Shown: in pieces, positions 56,290 to 64,000 of the stretch
Position numbering within the stretch: position 1 is the first letter of the stretch
How the letters are laid out: each line of letters begins with the position of its first letter
Assembly (NCBI GenBank): GCA_026119855.1
Contig: JAOWBW010000027.1
Location: 2,086,623-2,150,622 of the forward strand
Direction of reading: 5' to 3'
Origin: Campanula takesimana
Taxonomy: Eukaryota; Streptophyta; Magnoliopsida; Asterales; Campanulaceae
DNA: 64,000 nucleotides
Made by a program: the position numbers and the translations under genes
The notes under the pieces: generated by a model
What the model was told of the DNA's origin: nothing
Database searches by the model: none
The model's input: the letters and a program-made list of their open reading frames with translations, nothing else

Positions 56290-57465
56290 CTATTCTGATT
56301 GTTTAAACGTGCTACTCTTATATCCACATATCGACCTCACTTTATCTTTGCTTTGGACAAGTAGCACTGCTCCCCAGCATTCATCACTAGCATCCGTTTG
56401 GAGTATTTGCTGCTCTGATGAAGTAGGAATCTTTAAAGGGGGCATCCCATCAGTCAGTTTCTTGATTGCCTTGACTGCTTCTGTTTGTTTTATTATCCAG
56501 GGGAGGGGATTCTTCTTTAGCATGGGGAACAACCAGACTGTATGACTTGATAACTTGGGTAAGAAATCAGCCATATAATTGACTAGCCCGGGGAATTGTT
56601 GGACTGCTTTCGGAGAAGAAAGGTCATCAGGGAATTTGTGCAATTCTTGAGCTATGTGGGGCTGCAGTTGATATTTACCGTTGGATATATCCATGCCAAG
56701 GAAATTGATTGAGGACACTCCAATTTCCATTTTCTTTTCTGAGAGCATGATTCCATACTTTGTGACAAGAGAATGAAACTTCGAGAGTAAGTCTATGTGA
56801 GACTCTTCATCTGCTGAGAACAACAAGATGCCATCGTTGTAAACCAGGGCATTAGAAAGGATGGGTTCAAAAATGGTAACCATGGCTTTCTGAAAAGCGG
56901 AGGGTGCATTTTTTAGACCAAATGGCATGACTTTCCACTGGTAGTGATGATCTGGGATACAAAATGCTGTTTTTGGCCTATCTTCAGGGGCGATTCCCAA
57001 TTGCCAAAAGCTTGACTTGAGATCAAACATAGAAAGGATTTTTGCATCAGTGAGGGATTGGAACAAGGACTTTTTTTGTGGGAGAGGAAATTTATCATCA
57101 GCCAAAAAATGGTTTAGTGGCTGATAATTAATAACCAATCTTAACTTTCCACGAACCTGTTCACTCCTTTTGTTGACATAGAAAGCTTCACAAGCCCATG
57201 GGGAGGATGTGGGTTCAATAATGCCTTGGTCAACAAGTTCATTACACTCTTGAAGGGCGAGTTGATAATGATCTGGATTCATACCGAGATGGCTAGCTTT
57301 GGTAGGGTTAACATCTTCATTTTGTTTGAATGGCAAAGAAACAAAGAAGGAAGGGTTTAGCCACAAAGGTGAGGGGTGTTTGGAAAGGAAATCGGTATGA
57401 GAGGAAGCGCATGAGGATTGAATGAACTGGTATTTCATTGACTCAATGGTATTGGATGATGCCAT
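56290..57465 (-). pseudogene. Pararetrovirus reverse transcriptase
   Basis: 391 codons with the RT blocks in order (LVINYQPLN, FPLPQK, FDLKSSFWQLGI, VMPFGLKNAPSAFQ) and the connection to RNase H (QTDASDECWGAVL). The active site reads YNDG where YxDD is required, so the second catalytic Asp is lost. TAG at 56290-56292. Confidence 0.9.
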
Positions 57466-57531
57466 GAAAAGGCGAGGGATTGGGCTCTATGGGTTTAAAA
57501 AACTTTTGTAGCAAAGGCCGTTTTTTGTCCA

Positions 57532-58077
57532 TCATAAGTTTGGCAACTTATGAAGGATGTCAAAACCAATGAGGAGATCTTTACCATGAGAACTTGAGCC
57601 AAGTAGTCGATGCTTTATGACACACTTGGGGAATAGGCGAATGTGAATTGGGACACTTATCTTGTCAATCACAAAAATTTTACCATTGGCAGCAAGAAAT
57701 GTCTGATGGTGTGGTCTCCAAAAGCTTGGAGGAAGAATTTTGGGATTTAGTATAGAAACTGCAGATCCCGTATCAAAGAAAGCGACCACTTGAATGGGCT
57801 TGGCATAAGTACTTGTGAGGATATGGACTTTGGCTAATGGAACAGGATGGCTTTCTTGGACTGGTAGAACTTGTGGAAGATGAGCAACATGACTTGTCAT
57901 GAGGACTTGTAAGTCAGGATGTTCATAGGATGCATCTGATTCTGAATCTTCATCAGATGAGGAGTTAGGATAAGCAATCGTGCAGATAGCAGAGTCGCCT
58001 GGTTCATCATCCAGAGAGTATAAAGACTCAAGGTCAGAGAGATCAACCGGTTCAACTTGGTTGAGTGCTTGGATCAA
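57532..58077 (-). pseudogene. Pararetrovirus aspartic protease
   Basis: An acidic linker directly after the zinc finger, then the protease with the catalytic FDTGS motif and a GFDILHKL end block. Ends at TGA 57532-57534, in frame with RT. Confidence 0.85.
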
Positions 58078-59748
58078 GGCTTGGGACTTTCGTTTATCTG
58101 GGCAGTCTCTTGCAAAGTGTCCTTTCTTTTGGCAAACAAAGCATTTATCAGACGTCTTGCCACGTTGAGACCTTTTCTTTATGAACTTCCACTTTCTTCT
58201 GACTGCTGGATTATTTCTGGAGGCTTTTCCTTTATGTTTGAATGATTCGAAAAAGCTTGATCCAGAGAATTTCTTGGAGACCTCTCGTCTTTTTGGATTG
58301 CAATTACAACTTGATTTATCACCACATTTGATCTGGAGATGTTTATCGTCACAAGCAGCACCAAGATGCTTACCAGTTTTTTCGAATTCTGCCAGGAACT
58401 TCTTCTGGTTACAAAGCTTTTCCAGGGCATTGAGGATTAGTTGATAGAGACCACCAAGAGAGGTTTGTGCGACTGTCGCATTCCTTGACTCTAATGTCCT
58501 GTAGGCTTCATTACTGAGAGGCTCTGGAAAAGAGTTTAGGAAAACCTGTTTGAGATTGACATCATCAATCCCATAAAGGCACTAGAATCGCTGGGACATA
58601 CGATTATAATGCACTTCGAGATCTTTCTTCTGGTACGAACAACATTTCATCTTTAAGAATTCTTCTCTGGCATGAATGGTGTGTTCAACCGGGTTTCCAA
58701 TGAATTCGGTATAAATTATACGCATGAATTCTTCTGGGGAAGGAGATTACTGAATTTGTAGCTGTCGGTATTCACCGAGACTAAGATACCAATCTCGAAG
58801 GCGACCTTGGATTCGAGTCAAGAACCTTTTGAGAACAATGTCTATCGAAAAATATTGGAGTTCTTCTGAGCACCATGTTAACATCTCAACACTTCGTTCT
58901 CGCCATTTTGAGGGTGGAATATCGTCGAAGGTGAACTGCTTCGTTGTATCAGCTCGGGGAGCAGACCAGTCTGTCTTATCATTCGGCGAGGAGTTCTGAT
59001 TTACAAACTCATCAGGGTCTGTGTAAATGGGCTCAGTGTCTGCGTGGAAACTTGTATCTGGGTCCGCCATGAACATATGTTCAAAGGCATTAAGGGGGTA
59101 CGAATGATCATCCACAATGGGACCTACAAAGGTTGAAGCTGAAGTGGGTGCTTGGATGGGTTCGTCTTGTGCTAGAGTTCGAAGAAATAATGAGTCTGGA
59201 TTCATTTTTTCTATTGGGATAACATCAGGTGCGCCAAGCTGGGGTTTTGAAGGGTCATCAGGTGTGGGATGGGTAGAAAAAGATAAGGAAGATGATGTTG
59301 AGGAGGCTGTTTGGGGAAGAGTGTTTGGGAGTGAGTTGGGTCTTGAAGTAGGAAGGGGTACAGACGCCCAAAGGGAGAGAGAGGGAGAAGGTTCAGTGCA
59401 GGGGGATACTTAGATCGGCTGGGGGTCAAATGATGTTCTGACAAAAGGAGTTGTGGGAAGTCTCCAAGGATCATCAATAAGAGTTGATACCCTTTTTTGT
59501 TTGTGTTGTCGTTCAAGATCATGAAGCTGGTTTTTAAGGAACTTCATTTCTACTTCCTTCTTTGAAAGAGAAGACGGAGAAATGGGTTGAGAAGTGTGAA
59601 TGATTTACAATAAATCTTGGTGTATGGTCTGAATCTTGAAACGAATTTCACTAATCATACTTTCTAAAGATCTGACTTTTGAGGAGAGAAGATCGTGAGA
59701 TTTTTCAAACCTGCTTTGCAGAGAGATAATATGATTCAAAGCTTTATT
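58078..59748 (-). pseudogene. Pararetrovirus coiled coil and coat protein
   Basis: Same frame, interrupted by several stops (TAA near 59610 and 59412, others near 59280, TAA 58747-58749, TAG 58582-58584). After the coiled coil comes an acidic coat-protein N-terminus, then the helical core with the Trp-rich WLSLG-like and NPVE blocks, a Cys-rich stretch and a CCHC finger (CFVCQKKGHFARDC, about 58095-58135). The finger would bind the pregenomic RNA. Confidence 0.8.
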
Positions 59749-61080
59749 CTAAGCAATTGTATTTTCACTCTGCCAATTTAGAGTAGCTTCGGCCGGGCTG
59801 ATTGGTTTTGGAATTCCTGACGTGCCAATTGAAGTTGGGTTCTGAATCTTCATTCCTGACGTGCCAATTGAAGTCGGGTTCTGAATCTTCATTCCTGACG
59901 TGCCAATTGAAGTTGGGTTCTGAATCTTCCACTCATTTTTGGTTCTTTGGGAAGGATGTTCAAATGGTGTCATGGGAGGGAATTCAGCTCGGTACTCTTG
60001 TGAACTTGGATCAAAGTTTAGGTTTGAGGAAACCATATGGCAAGTTTTTGGTGGGGGATGGAGCAGTAAAGGTTCATTGCTTGGTGGAGGGTGGAGCAAA
60101 GGTTCTTTGTGGATTATGGAAAGGGCTTTTTGATAATAAGGAGGGATAGGTGTTTGAGGATTAGGCTTGCATGGTGGAGGAGATGGCTCAGGCCGTGGAG
60201 ATTTATTGGCATAAAGCACATAGTAATCAAACTTTCCGGACGGTTCGCCAAGGGTCCCAACACCGGCTTCAAACCGCTTTTTGAGCTTTTGCTGGGAAGA
60301 GGATTTCTTTCTTATTCTTTGAGGAACATCTTCATCCATTTCAATCTTGGCTGCTTCATCTAGACAGGATGGGCAATCACAAACGTCCCACCAAATATGT
60401 TCGACTGTTGAAGGTTCGATCATATTTATGGCCGTAGGGAATACGTTACAAGACGTATTTTCAGGCTGAGAAGATGAGAATTTTACTTCAACAAGTCCAT
60501 CTGTGTAACGAACAAATTCTGGTGCAGCAGTGGTATGAACAGGAGCTTGAGGAGGTTTGTGGTGCTGTTCATAACTGGTAACCCACTTTTCTGGGAGTAA
60601 CTTGAGCAACTCAGTTCGAGTCAATTGTCTCGGGACATAAGTGCAAATTGGTGTAGCAATTGCATCGATTTCAAGAAATAAAGCATCTCCTGAATTATCT
60701 TGGCCAGGGACCATGATATCTAGACAATGATTTTGAACTCGATAAGCCATTTGGTAATGGAAGGTTGCCTGAAACGTGTTTACTTGGGTAGCACCTCCAA
60801 TCTGGATTTGGACCTTGAGGGCTGTAAACAGTGAGGGATCATTGAGGGGCATGTTGAAGTTTGGGTAGAAGGTAACGAAAACTGTGCCAGCGTTGAGAGT
60901 AGTTTGGATTGTACCAATACAAGCATGTTGATATTCAACAAAGCGAGTATCTACCAAAGCTATTCGAGAGAACGTTGGAAGTCTTTTTCGACCGTGGAAG
61001 GTAAGAGCAAGCTTTACAGCACCAAAGTGTATATGTGTATATCCTTAGGCAAGACACTGTCGGGGAAGGTCAGATGGAAG
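59749..61080 (-). pseudogene. Pararetrovirus movement protein and linker
   Basis: Frame shared with all downstream domains. A 30K-superfamily movement protein core is present (the LVDTR motif and following hydrophobic strands); such proteins bind nucleic acid and widen plasmodesmata. One TAA lies upstream near 61045. It is followed by an acidic CxCxxC-containing segment, a Pro-rich linker and three in-frame copies of a 13-residue unit (59810-59935). It ends at TAG 59749-59751; a coiled coil continues beyond it in the same frame. Confidence 0.8.
59813..59930. repeat. 39-bp in-frame minisatellite in pararetrovirus ORF
   Basis: Three units sharing CCTGACGTGCCAATTGAAG(T/C) and nearly identical to one another, so they arose recently or are homogenised. 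Confidence 0.9.
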
Positions 61081-61384
61081 ATCTAGAGTGACCAAATGTT
61101 CACCCGCGATGGCAGGTAATTGGTGGGTGTCAAACTTTGAGGACTGGACATATTCTTTGACTTGGTGAGCGGAAGAGGAGGCTATTAATTTTTTTTACTT
61201 TTCTGGTTAGAGATGCGGAAGGCTTGGAAAAAACATGATAAGGATTAGCAATGGGTAGATGAGTGATGGGGATTTTTTAATCATCTGAAAGGTAAGAAAC
61301 TTCATATAATTGATCTATTTTAGACGCAGAAGTACGACGGAAACTAGGAGAGGAAGATCGAGATAGAATATTATCTGGATCCAT
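61080..61384 (-). pseudogene. Pararetrovirus ORF1 N-terminal region
   Basis: Begins at ATG 61384 with a Ser/Arg-rich stretch; TAA at 61277-61279. Reading continues in the same frame until about 61195, where an eight-T run (eight A in coding sense) precedes a change to the movement-protein frame. Confidence 0.6.
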
Positions 61385-61644
61385 AACAAAAGAAAGGGTT
61401 GACAAAAGTAATTTGGGGATAAAGATTTTAGAACTCTTACAATATCCTATAACTTCTTGGAGGAAAACAACTGCGACCACCTTGTCGACTTACAACACTC
61501 CTCAACAACCTTTAATAGGAAATTAAAGAGATGAAATTTCTTTAACAAACGAATTACTTTTGCTTGGCTTTCTGATGCAGGAGATCCATACTAAGATGGC
61601 AGCTACAGAGCATATTACCAAACTAAGTAGGGAAAAACAAACTA

Positions 61645-61684
61645 GGCGATGATACCAAATATGGAGATGAGCAGGCTATTTATA
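61645..61684 (-). promoter_or_regulatory. Pararetrovirus TATA box and tRNA-Met PBS
   Basis: TATAAATA at 61677-61684 and, 20 bases on, TGGTATCATCGCC (61645-61657), which matches the Met-tRNA site TGGTATCAGAGC for its first eight bases. The very short spacing between TATA and PBS is unusual. Confidence 0.65.
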
Positions 61685-61699
61685 GTAGAGAGTTTAAAA

Positions 61700-61860
61700 C
61701 TAGCCGTTGGAGCTCTGAGCAAGGACGATGAGCTGGCACTATATGATTAGTGCGCAGATGTCTTTTATAGTCGTTGGGGCTCTGATCAAGGTTGATGACC
61801 TAGCACAATATGATTGGTGCGCAGGTGTCTATGAGCCGTTGGAGACTGAGCATGAAGACC
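61700..61860. repeat. Tandem repeats in pararetrovirus intergenic region
   Basis: Two and a part copies of a roughly 67-base unit beginning CGTTGG(A/G)GCTCTGA and containing ATATGATT(A/G)GTGCGCAG. They lie upstream of the TATA box in viral sense, as promoter repeats would. Confidence 0.7.
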
Positions 61861-61984
61861 AAATTCAAAAGCTTCTTCTAGAAGGATGACAGCTGTCTTC
61901 ATTTGACATATTTGACTTGAGCGCATCTCCACCGTTGGATATGCTGAGTGTGCTTGCTTTATCATTTCTGCACACCTCAGCACT

Positions 61985-62314
61985 TTAATAAGCGTGCATC
62001 TTCTAAACGTTTTCCAAGTTAGGTGATCTGAATGCATCGAAAACTGAGCAAGGTAGGATGCTGCGCAGGAGAGACCTGCGCAGTTGTGTCCTGCGCAGAG
62101 TAGTCCTGCGCAGAAACCACAGTCTTGATTTGATCTTCATTCTTTATCGCTCCAAGTCCTATATTCTAAGCCTATACTGTAAAATGGACTAAACTGAGAA
62201 TTGAAGTTATAAAACTTCTTACATAGGGTTCTAAAGTCCATAAAATATCAATAGGTGATGGTATCAATCAATTCTAACATAAATAGGAGGGTTAAGTGAT
62301 AAGCATACCCAACA
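61985..62314 (-). repeat. 5' LTR of Sirevirus 2, right piece
   Basis: Resumes at TTAATAAGCGTGCATC, matching 24616-24930. About 20 bases of LTR (24596-24615 equivalents) were lost at the insertion. It has one more TCCTGCGCAG-type unit than the other LTR. Confidence 0.93.
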
Positions 62315-62319
62315 GAATC

Positions 62320-62667
62320 CTAACCGTACGACCAGTCTATTATCAAAATACCAAAAATGATCAAACACACTGATCCTAAAACGGGAAACATTCATAAATT
62401 TTAACCATACTATCACAAGACATGGTTCAAACAAAATTACAACCTAACATGTACAAACAGACATGTTGCAAACAAATAAAAATTGTCTTTAAGACAATCA
62501 CCAAAATATCTTATTCTTCGTCTTTCTCTTTGTTTTTTGCAGGATCAATTGCATCTTAGAGCTTACATTACCTACATCAATTGTCTCATAAATGGTAGTG
62601 GACATCAACTGTTATGGAAATTTCTTGAATTTCTATGTTCACTCAATTCAAAAAATTTGGGGGCAAT
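62320..62667 (+). other. TR-GAG non-coding interior, right part, with purine tract
   Basis: Continues the TR-GAG sequence after the Sirevirus insertion. Ends in AAATTTGGGGGCAAT immediately before the 3' LTR, the plus-strand priming site. Confidence 0.7.
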
Positions 62668-63414
62668 TGTTTGGGGTGAAAAATCTCACAGCACTATATC
62701 TACATCATGGAAATAACGACCTGAAGTTACATCTTCCATCTTGACTCTACATGTTGACATCCTGAAGTTACATCTTACATCTTGACTCTACATGTTGACA
62801 TCCTGAAGTTATATCTTCCATCTTGACTCAACATGTTGACTTTACATGTTCACTTTACATCCTGACGTGACATCATGAGTTGACGACCAGACGACCTGAT
62901 ATCTTGAGTGGCAGTTTTATTGTTCCTACTTTTTAGGGTTGTTATTAATTCACACATGGGATAAATGGAGCACTCAAAGACTAAGTCAAAACGCACATGG
63001 GACTTATCAACACACGATCAAAGAAGCCGTGACACAAACAAAGACTCAGTCAAGGAGATTTCAAATTCAATTACGATGGAATGGGATAACACTCAACAAA
63101 CTCCCCGATAATCTTGGATAAATGGGCTAGTTTGTGGCTCCTTCTTCCAATATAAATAGGCGACAGATCCATTGTAACACACACTTTACACTCACGTCTC
63201 ATACTCTCTTTCTCTCAGTATTTTCCCTTCATTCATTGTACCTCCACAAAAGCTTAATAAAATTCCATCATTTGAGGTTTTATGCCGGCGAACAAGTTGT
63301 TCAAGGGCTTTCCTCGTTAAATCATTTGTTCATACATCTTGAATTTTGAAATCTATATTCCATTTGTACCCTACTTCTTTTTTATTTGTCCAATTGTCGA
63401 AATTGGCCAAAACA
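62668..63414 (+). repeat. 3' LTR of TR-GAG element
   Basis: 747 bases, same ends as 21077-21824. Its right boundary is about 130 bases from the stop codon of the receptor-kinase exon. Confidence 0.93.
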
Positions 63415-63542
63415 TTACCAAAAACTGAAATGGTGAAAACCAAAGCGCAAATATGTGTTGATGTAGGTAACCAAATTGCAATTGACCTTTAAAATAATGC
63501 GAGACAAATTAAACTTAAAATACACTAAAAATATTTTGAACT
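63415..63542. other. Spacer between TR-GAG LTR and receptor-kinase gene
   Basis: 128 bases of AT-rich sequence, the 3' flank or 3' UTR of the kinase gene. The retrotransposon therefore landed at most about 130 bases past its stop codon. Confidence 0.6.
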
Positions 63543-63904
63543 CTAAATAAATCTCCTTATCGAACGCAACTGACTAACAGCTTCAACTATGTTCATTCGC
63601 TCTTGTGGCGACTCCATAGAACACGCCACTCCAATTCTAATCACAGAAATCAAGCACTCTTCCTCCTCAATTCCTGCGTGGGATGGGTCCCACGTAATCT
63701 CACCTTTTTCATCATTTCCAAGAAAAAATGGTTCCACAATTTCCATCACTCGATCAGGCAAGGCCTTTTGAGCGTAGTTATGAAGGTTGTCGCCTTCTTG
63801 AAACATAGAGTCTGTAGGCATCTTTCCCGTGATCATCTCCAACAACAAGATTCCATAACTGTATACGTCACCACTTGTTGACGCCTCATTTCCTAAGCCG
63901 TACT
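63543..63904 (-). CDS. LRR receptor-like kinase (subfamily XII-like), last exon
   Basis: Minus-strand exon from acceptor CTTCAG|AGTACGG (63904) to the stop at 63543, about 120 residues. It encodes the C-terminal lobe of a Ser/Thr kinase domain: EYGLGNEASTSGDVYSYGILLLEM (the P-E-Y and D-V-Y-S-(Y/F)-G motifs), TGKMPTD, and the final RIGVACS-x-x-SPQERMN helix region. This combination is typical of plant LRR-XII receptor kinases, in which a short last exon is common. Upstream exons with LRRs, transmembrane segment and kinase N-lobe lie beyond 64000. No lesion is seen. Confidence 0.88.
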
Positions 63905-64000
63905 CTGAAGCATAAAATAAACATAGGAATCAAAATTACCGACCCTAAAAGAATGGTATGGTAAGTACCAAACTGTGTTGAGTACTTGAAAAATAAGTAA
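63905..64000 (-). other. Intron of receptor-kinase gene, partial
   Basis: AT-rich sequence 5' of the last exon in gene sense. The matching donor is outside the window. Confidence 0.6.

Larger units (their letters stand above)
45361..61984 (-). mobile_element. Endogenous caulimovirid (Florendovirus-like), near full length
   Basis: About 7.25 kb of viral sequence (45361-45650 and 55024-61984) in minus sense, split by a Tekay-type gypsy element. Order from the right: TATA, PBS, N-terminal region, 30K-type movement protein, coat protein with CCHC finger, aspartic protease, RT, RNase H, and a further C-terminal coding region. This order, the movement protein and the lack of integrase and LTRs define Caulimoviridae; a single long ORF carrying all domains fits Florendovirus. 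It sits in a retrotransposon LTR with no target duplication and about 20 bases deleted, as expected for integration by end joining. Multiple stops, at least one frameshift and a defective RT site make it non-functional. Confidence 0.9.
23880..62314 (-). mobile_element. Sirevirus-like copia element 2, split by nested insertions
   Basis: Left (3') LTR 23880-24930; right (5') LTR 44646-45360 plus 61985-62314; target duplication GAATC at 23875-23879 and 62315-62319. In minus sense: PBS TTGGTATCAGAGC at 44632-44645, gag, protease, integrase, RT-RNase H (copia order), a long extra coding region with its own promoter-like sequence, and a purine tract. A Mutator-like element (29498-38893) sits in the 3' non-coding part and a pararetrovirus (45361-61984) in the 5' LTR. 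LTRs differ at roughly 2.5 % of sites plus a copy-number change of a TCCTGCGCAG-type repeat. Gag structure, long 3' region and extra ORF place it in the Sirevirus lineage. Confidence 0.9.
21077..63414 (+). mobile_element. Outer gag-only gypsy (Tat-like) retrotransposon, split by nested insertions
   Basis: LTRs at 21077-21824 and 62668-63414 are nearly identical (about 2 % hand-counted differences) but lie about 41 kb apart because other elements fill the interior. Own sequence is 21077-23874 plus the TSD and 62320-63414, about 3.9 kb. A TTTGGCGCCGTCCCTGGGAA PBS follows the 5' LTR; a G-rich purine tract precedes the 3' LTR. Only gag is encoded and pol is absent, matching the described TR-GAG class of non-autonomous plant elements. 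The gag and PBS suggest the Tat/Athila side of gypsy. Flanking bases are TTAAT and TTACC, so the target duplication is imperfect or decayed. Confidence 0.88.

Overview
The window is nuclear DNA of a flowering plant, most likely a eudicot. Host genes have small exons with GT-AG introns, Stowaway-type MITEs with CTCCCTCCGTCCC ends are common, and most of the sequence is LTR retrotransposons of plant lineages plus an integrated plant pararetrovirus. No rRNA, tRNA, CRISPR or bacterial-type features were seen. There are two host genes, both partial. One is an ABHD11-like alpha/beta hydrolase on the minus strand: four exons between 13123 and 368 splice in phase, and the 3' end lies left of the window. 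The other is the last exon of an LRR receptor-like kinase (63904-63543, minus) at the right edge.

The left third (1-21 kb) is the hydrolase gene and its upstream flank. Its introns hold Stowaway MITEs, a hAT-type MITE with an 8-bp target duplication (11432-12006), and a degenerate chromodomain gypsy element (4817-10809, TSD ATTAT) that landed inside a Stowaway MITE. Upstream lie an internally deleted Sirevirus-like copia element (13894-17938) followed by a duplicated LTR segment (17939-18477), and a Mutator-like TIR element (18526-20052, 11-bp TSD).

The right two thirds (21077-63414) form one nested structure. The outer element is a gag-only gypsy (Tat-like) retrotransposon whose LTRs are now about 41 kb apart. 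Inside it sits a Sirevirus-like copia element (23880-62314, TSD GAATC). That element was hit twice. In its 3' non-coding part a Mutator-like element (29498-38893, 10-bp TSD) carries a young copia element (30090-38239, TSD GGGGT). In its right-hand LTR a nearly full-length endogenous caulimovirid (45361-61984, Florendovirus-like) carries a young Tekay/Del-type gypsy element (45651-55018, TSD TCATG). Approximate hand counts of LTR differences agree with the nesting: about 2-2.5 % for the outer two elements and about 0.5 % for the two innermost.

Three things stand out. (1) The larger Sirevirus carries, 3' of pol, an 886-codon frame broken by three in-frame TAG codons and preceded by a gene-like promoter of its own (TGACGTCA, TATAAAA, pyrimidine-rich leader, telo-box, short ATG exon, apparent intron). 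(2) The youngest copia and the Tekay element, which belong to different superfamilies, both carry clusters of four GCGG(C/T)CGC motifs spaced mostly 18-22 bp. (3) The pararetrovirus integration is bracketed in time by the element it hit and the element that later hit it. Nearly all element-encoded proteins here are broken by stops, frameshifts or deletions. Only the two host genes look functional, and both run off the window.
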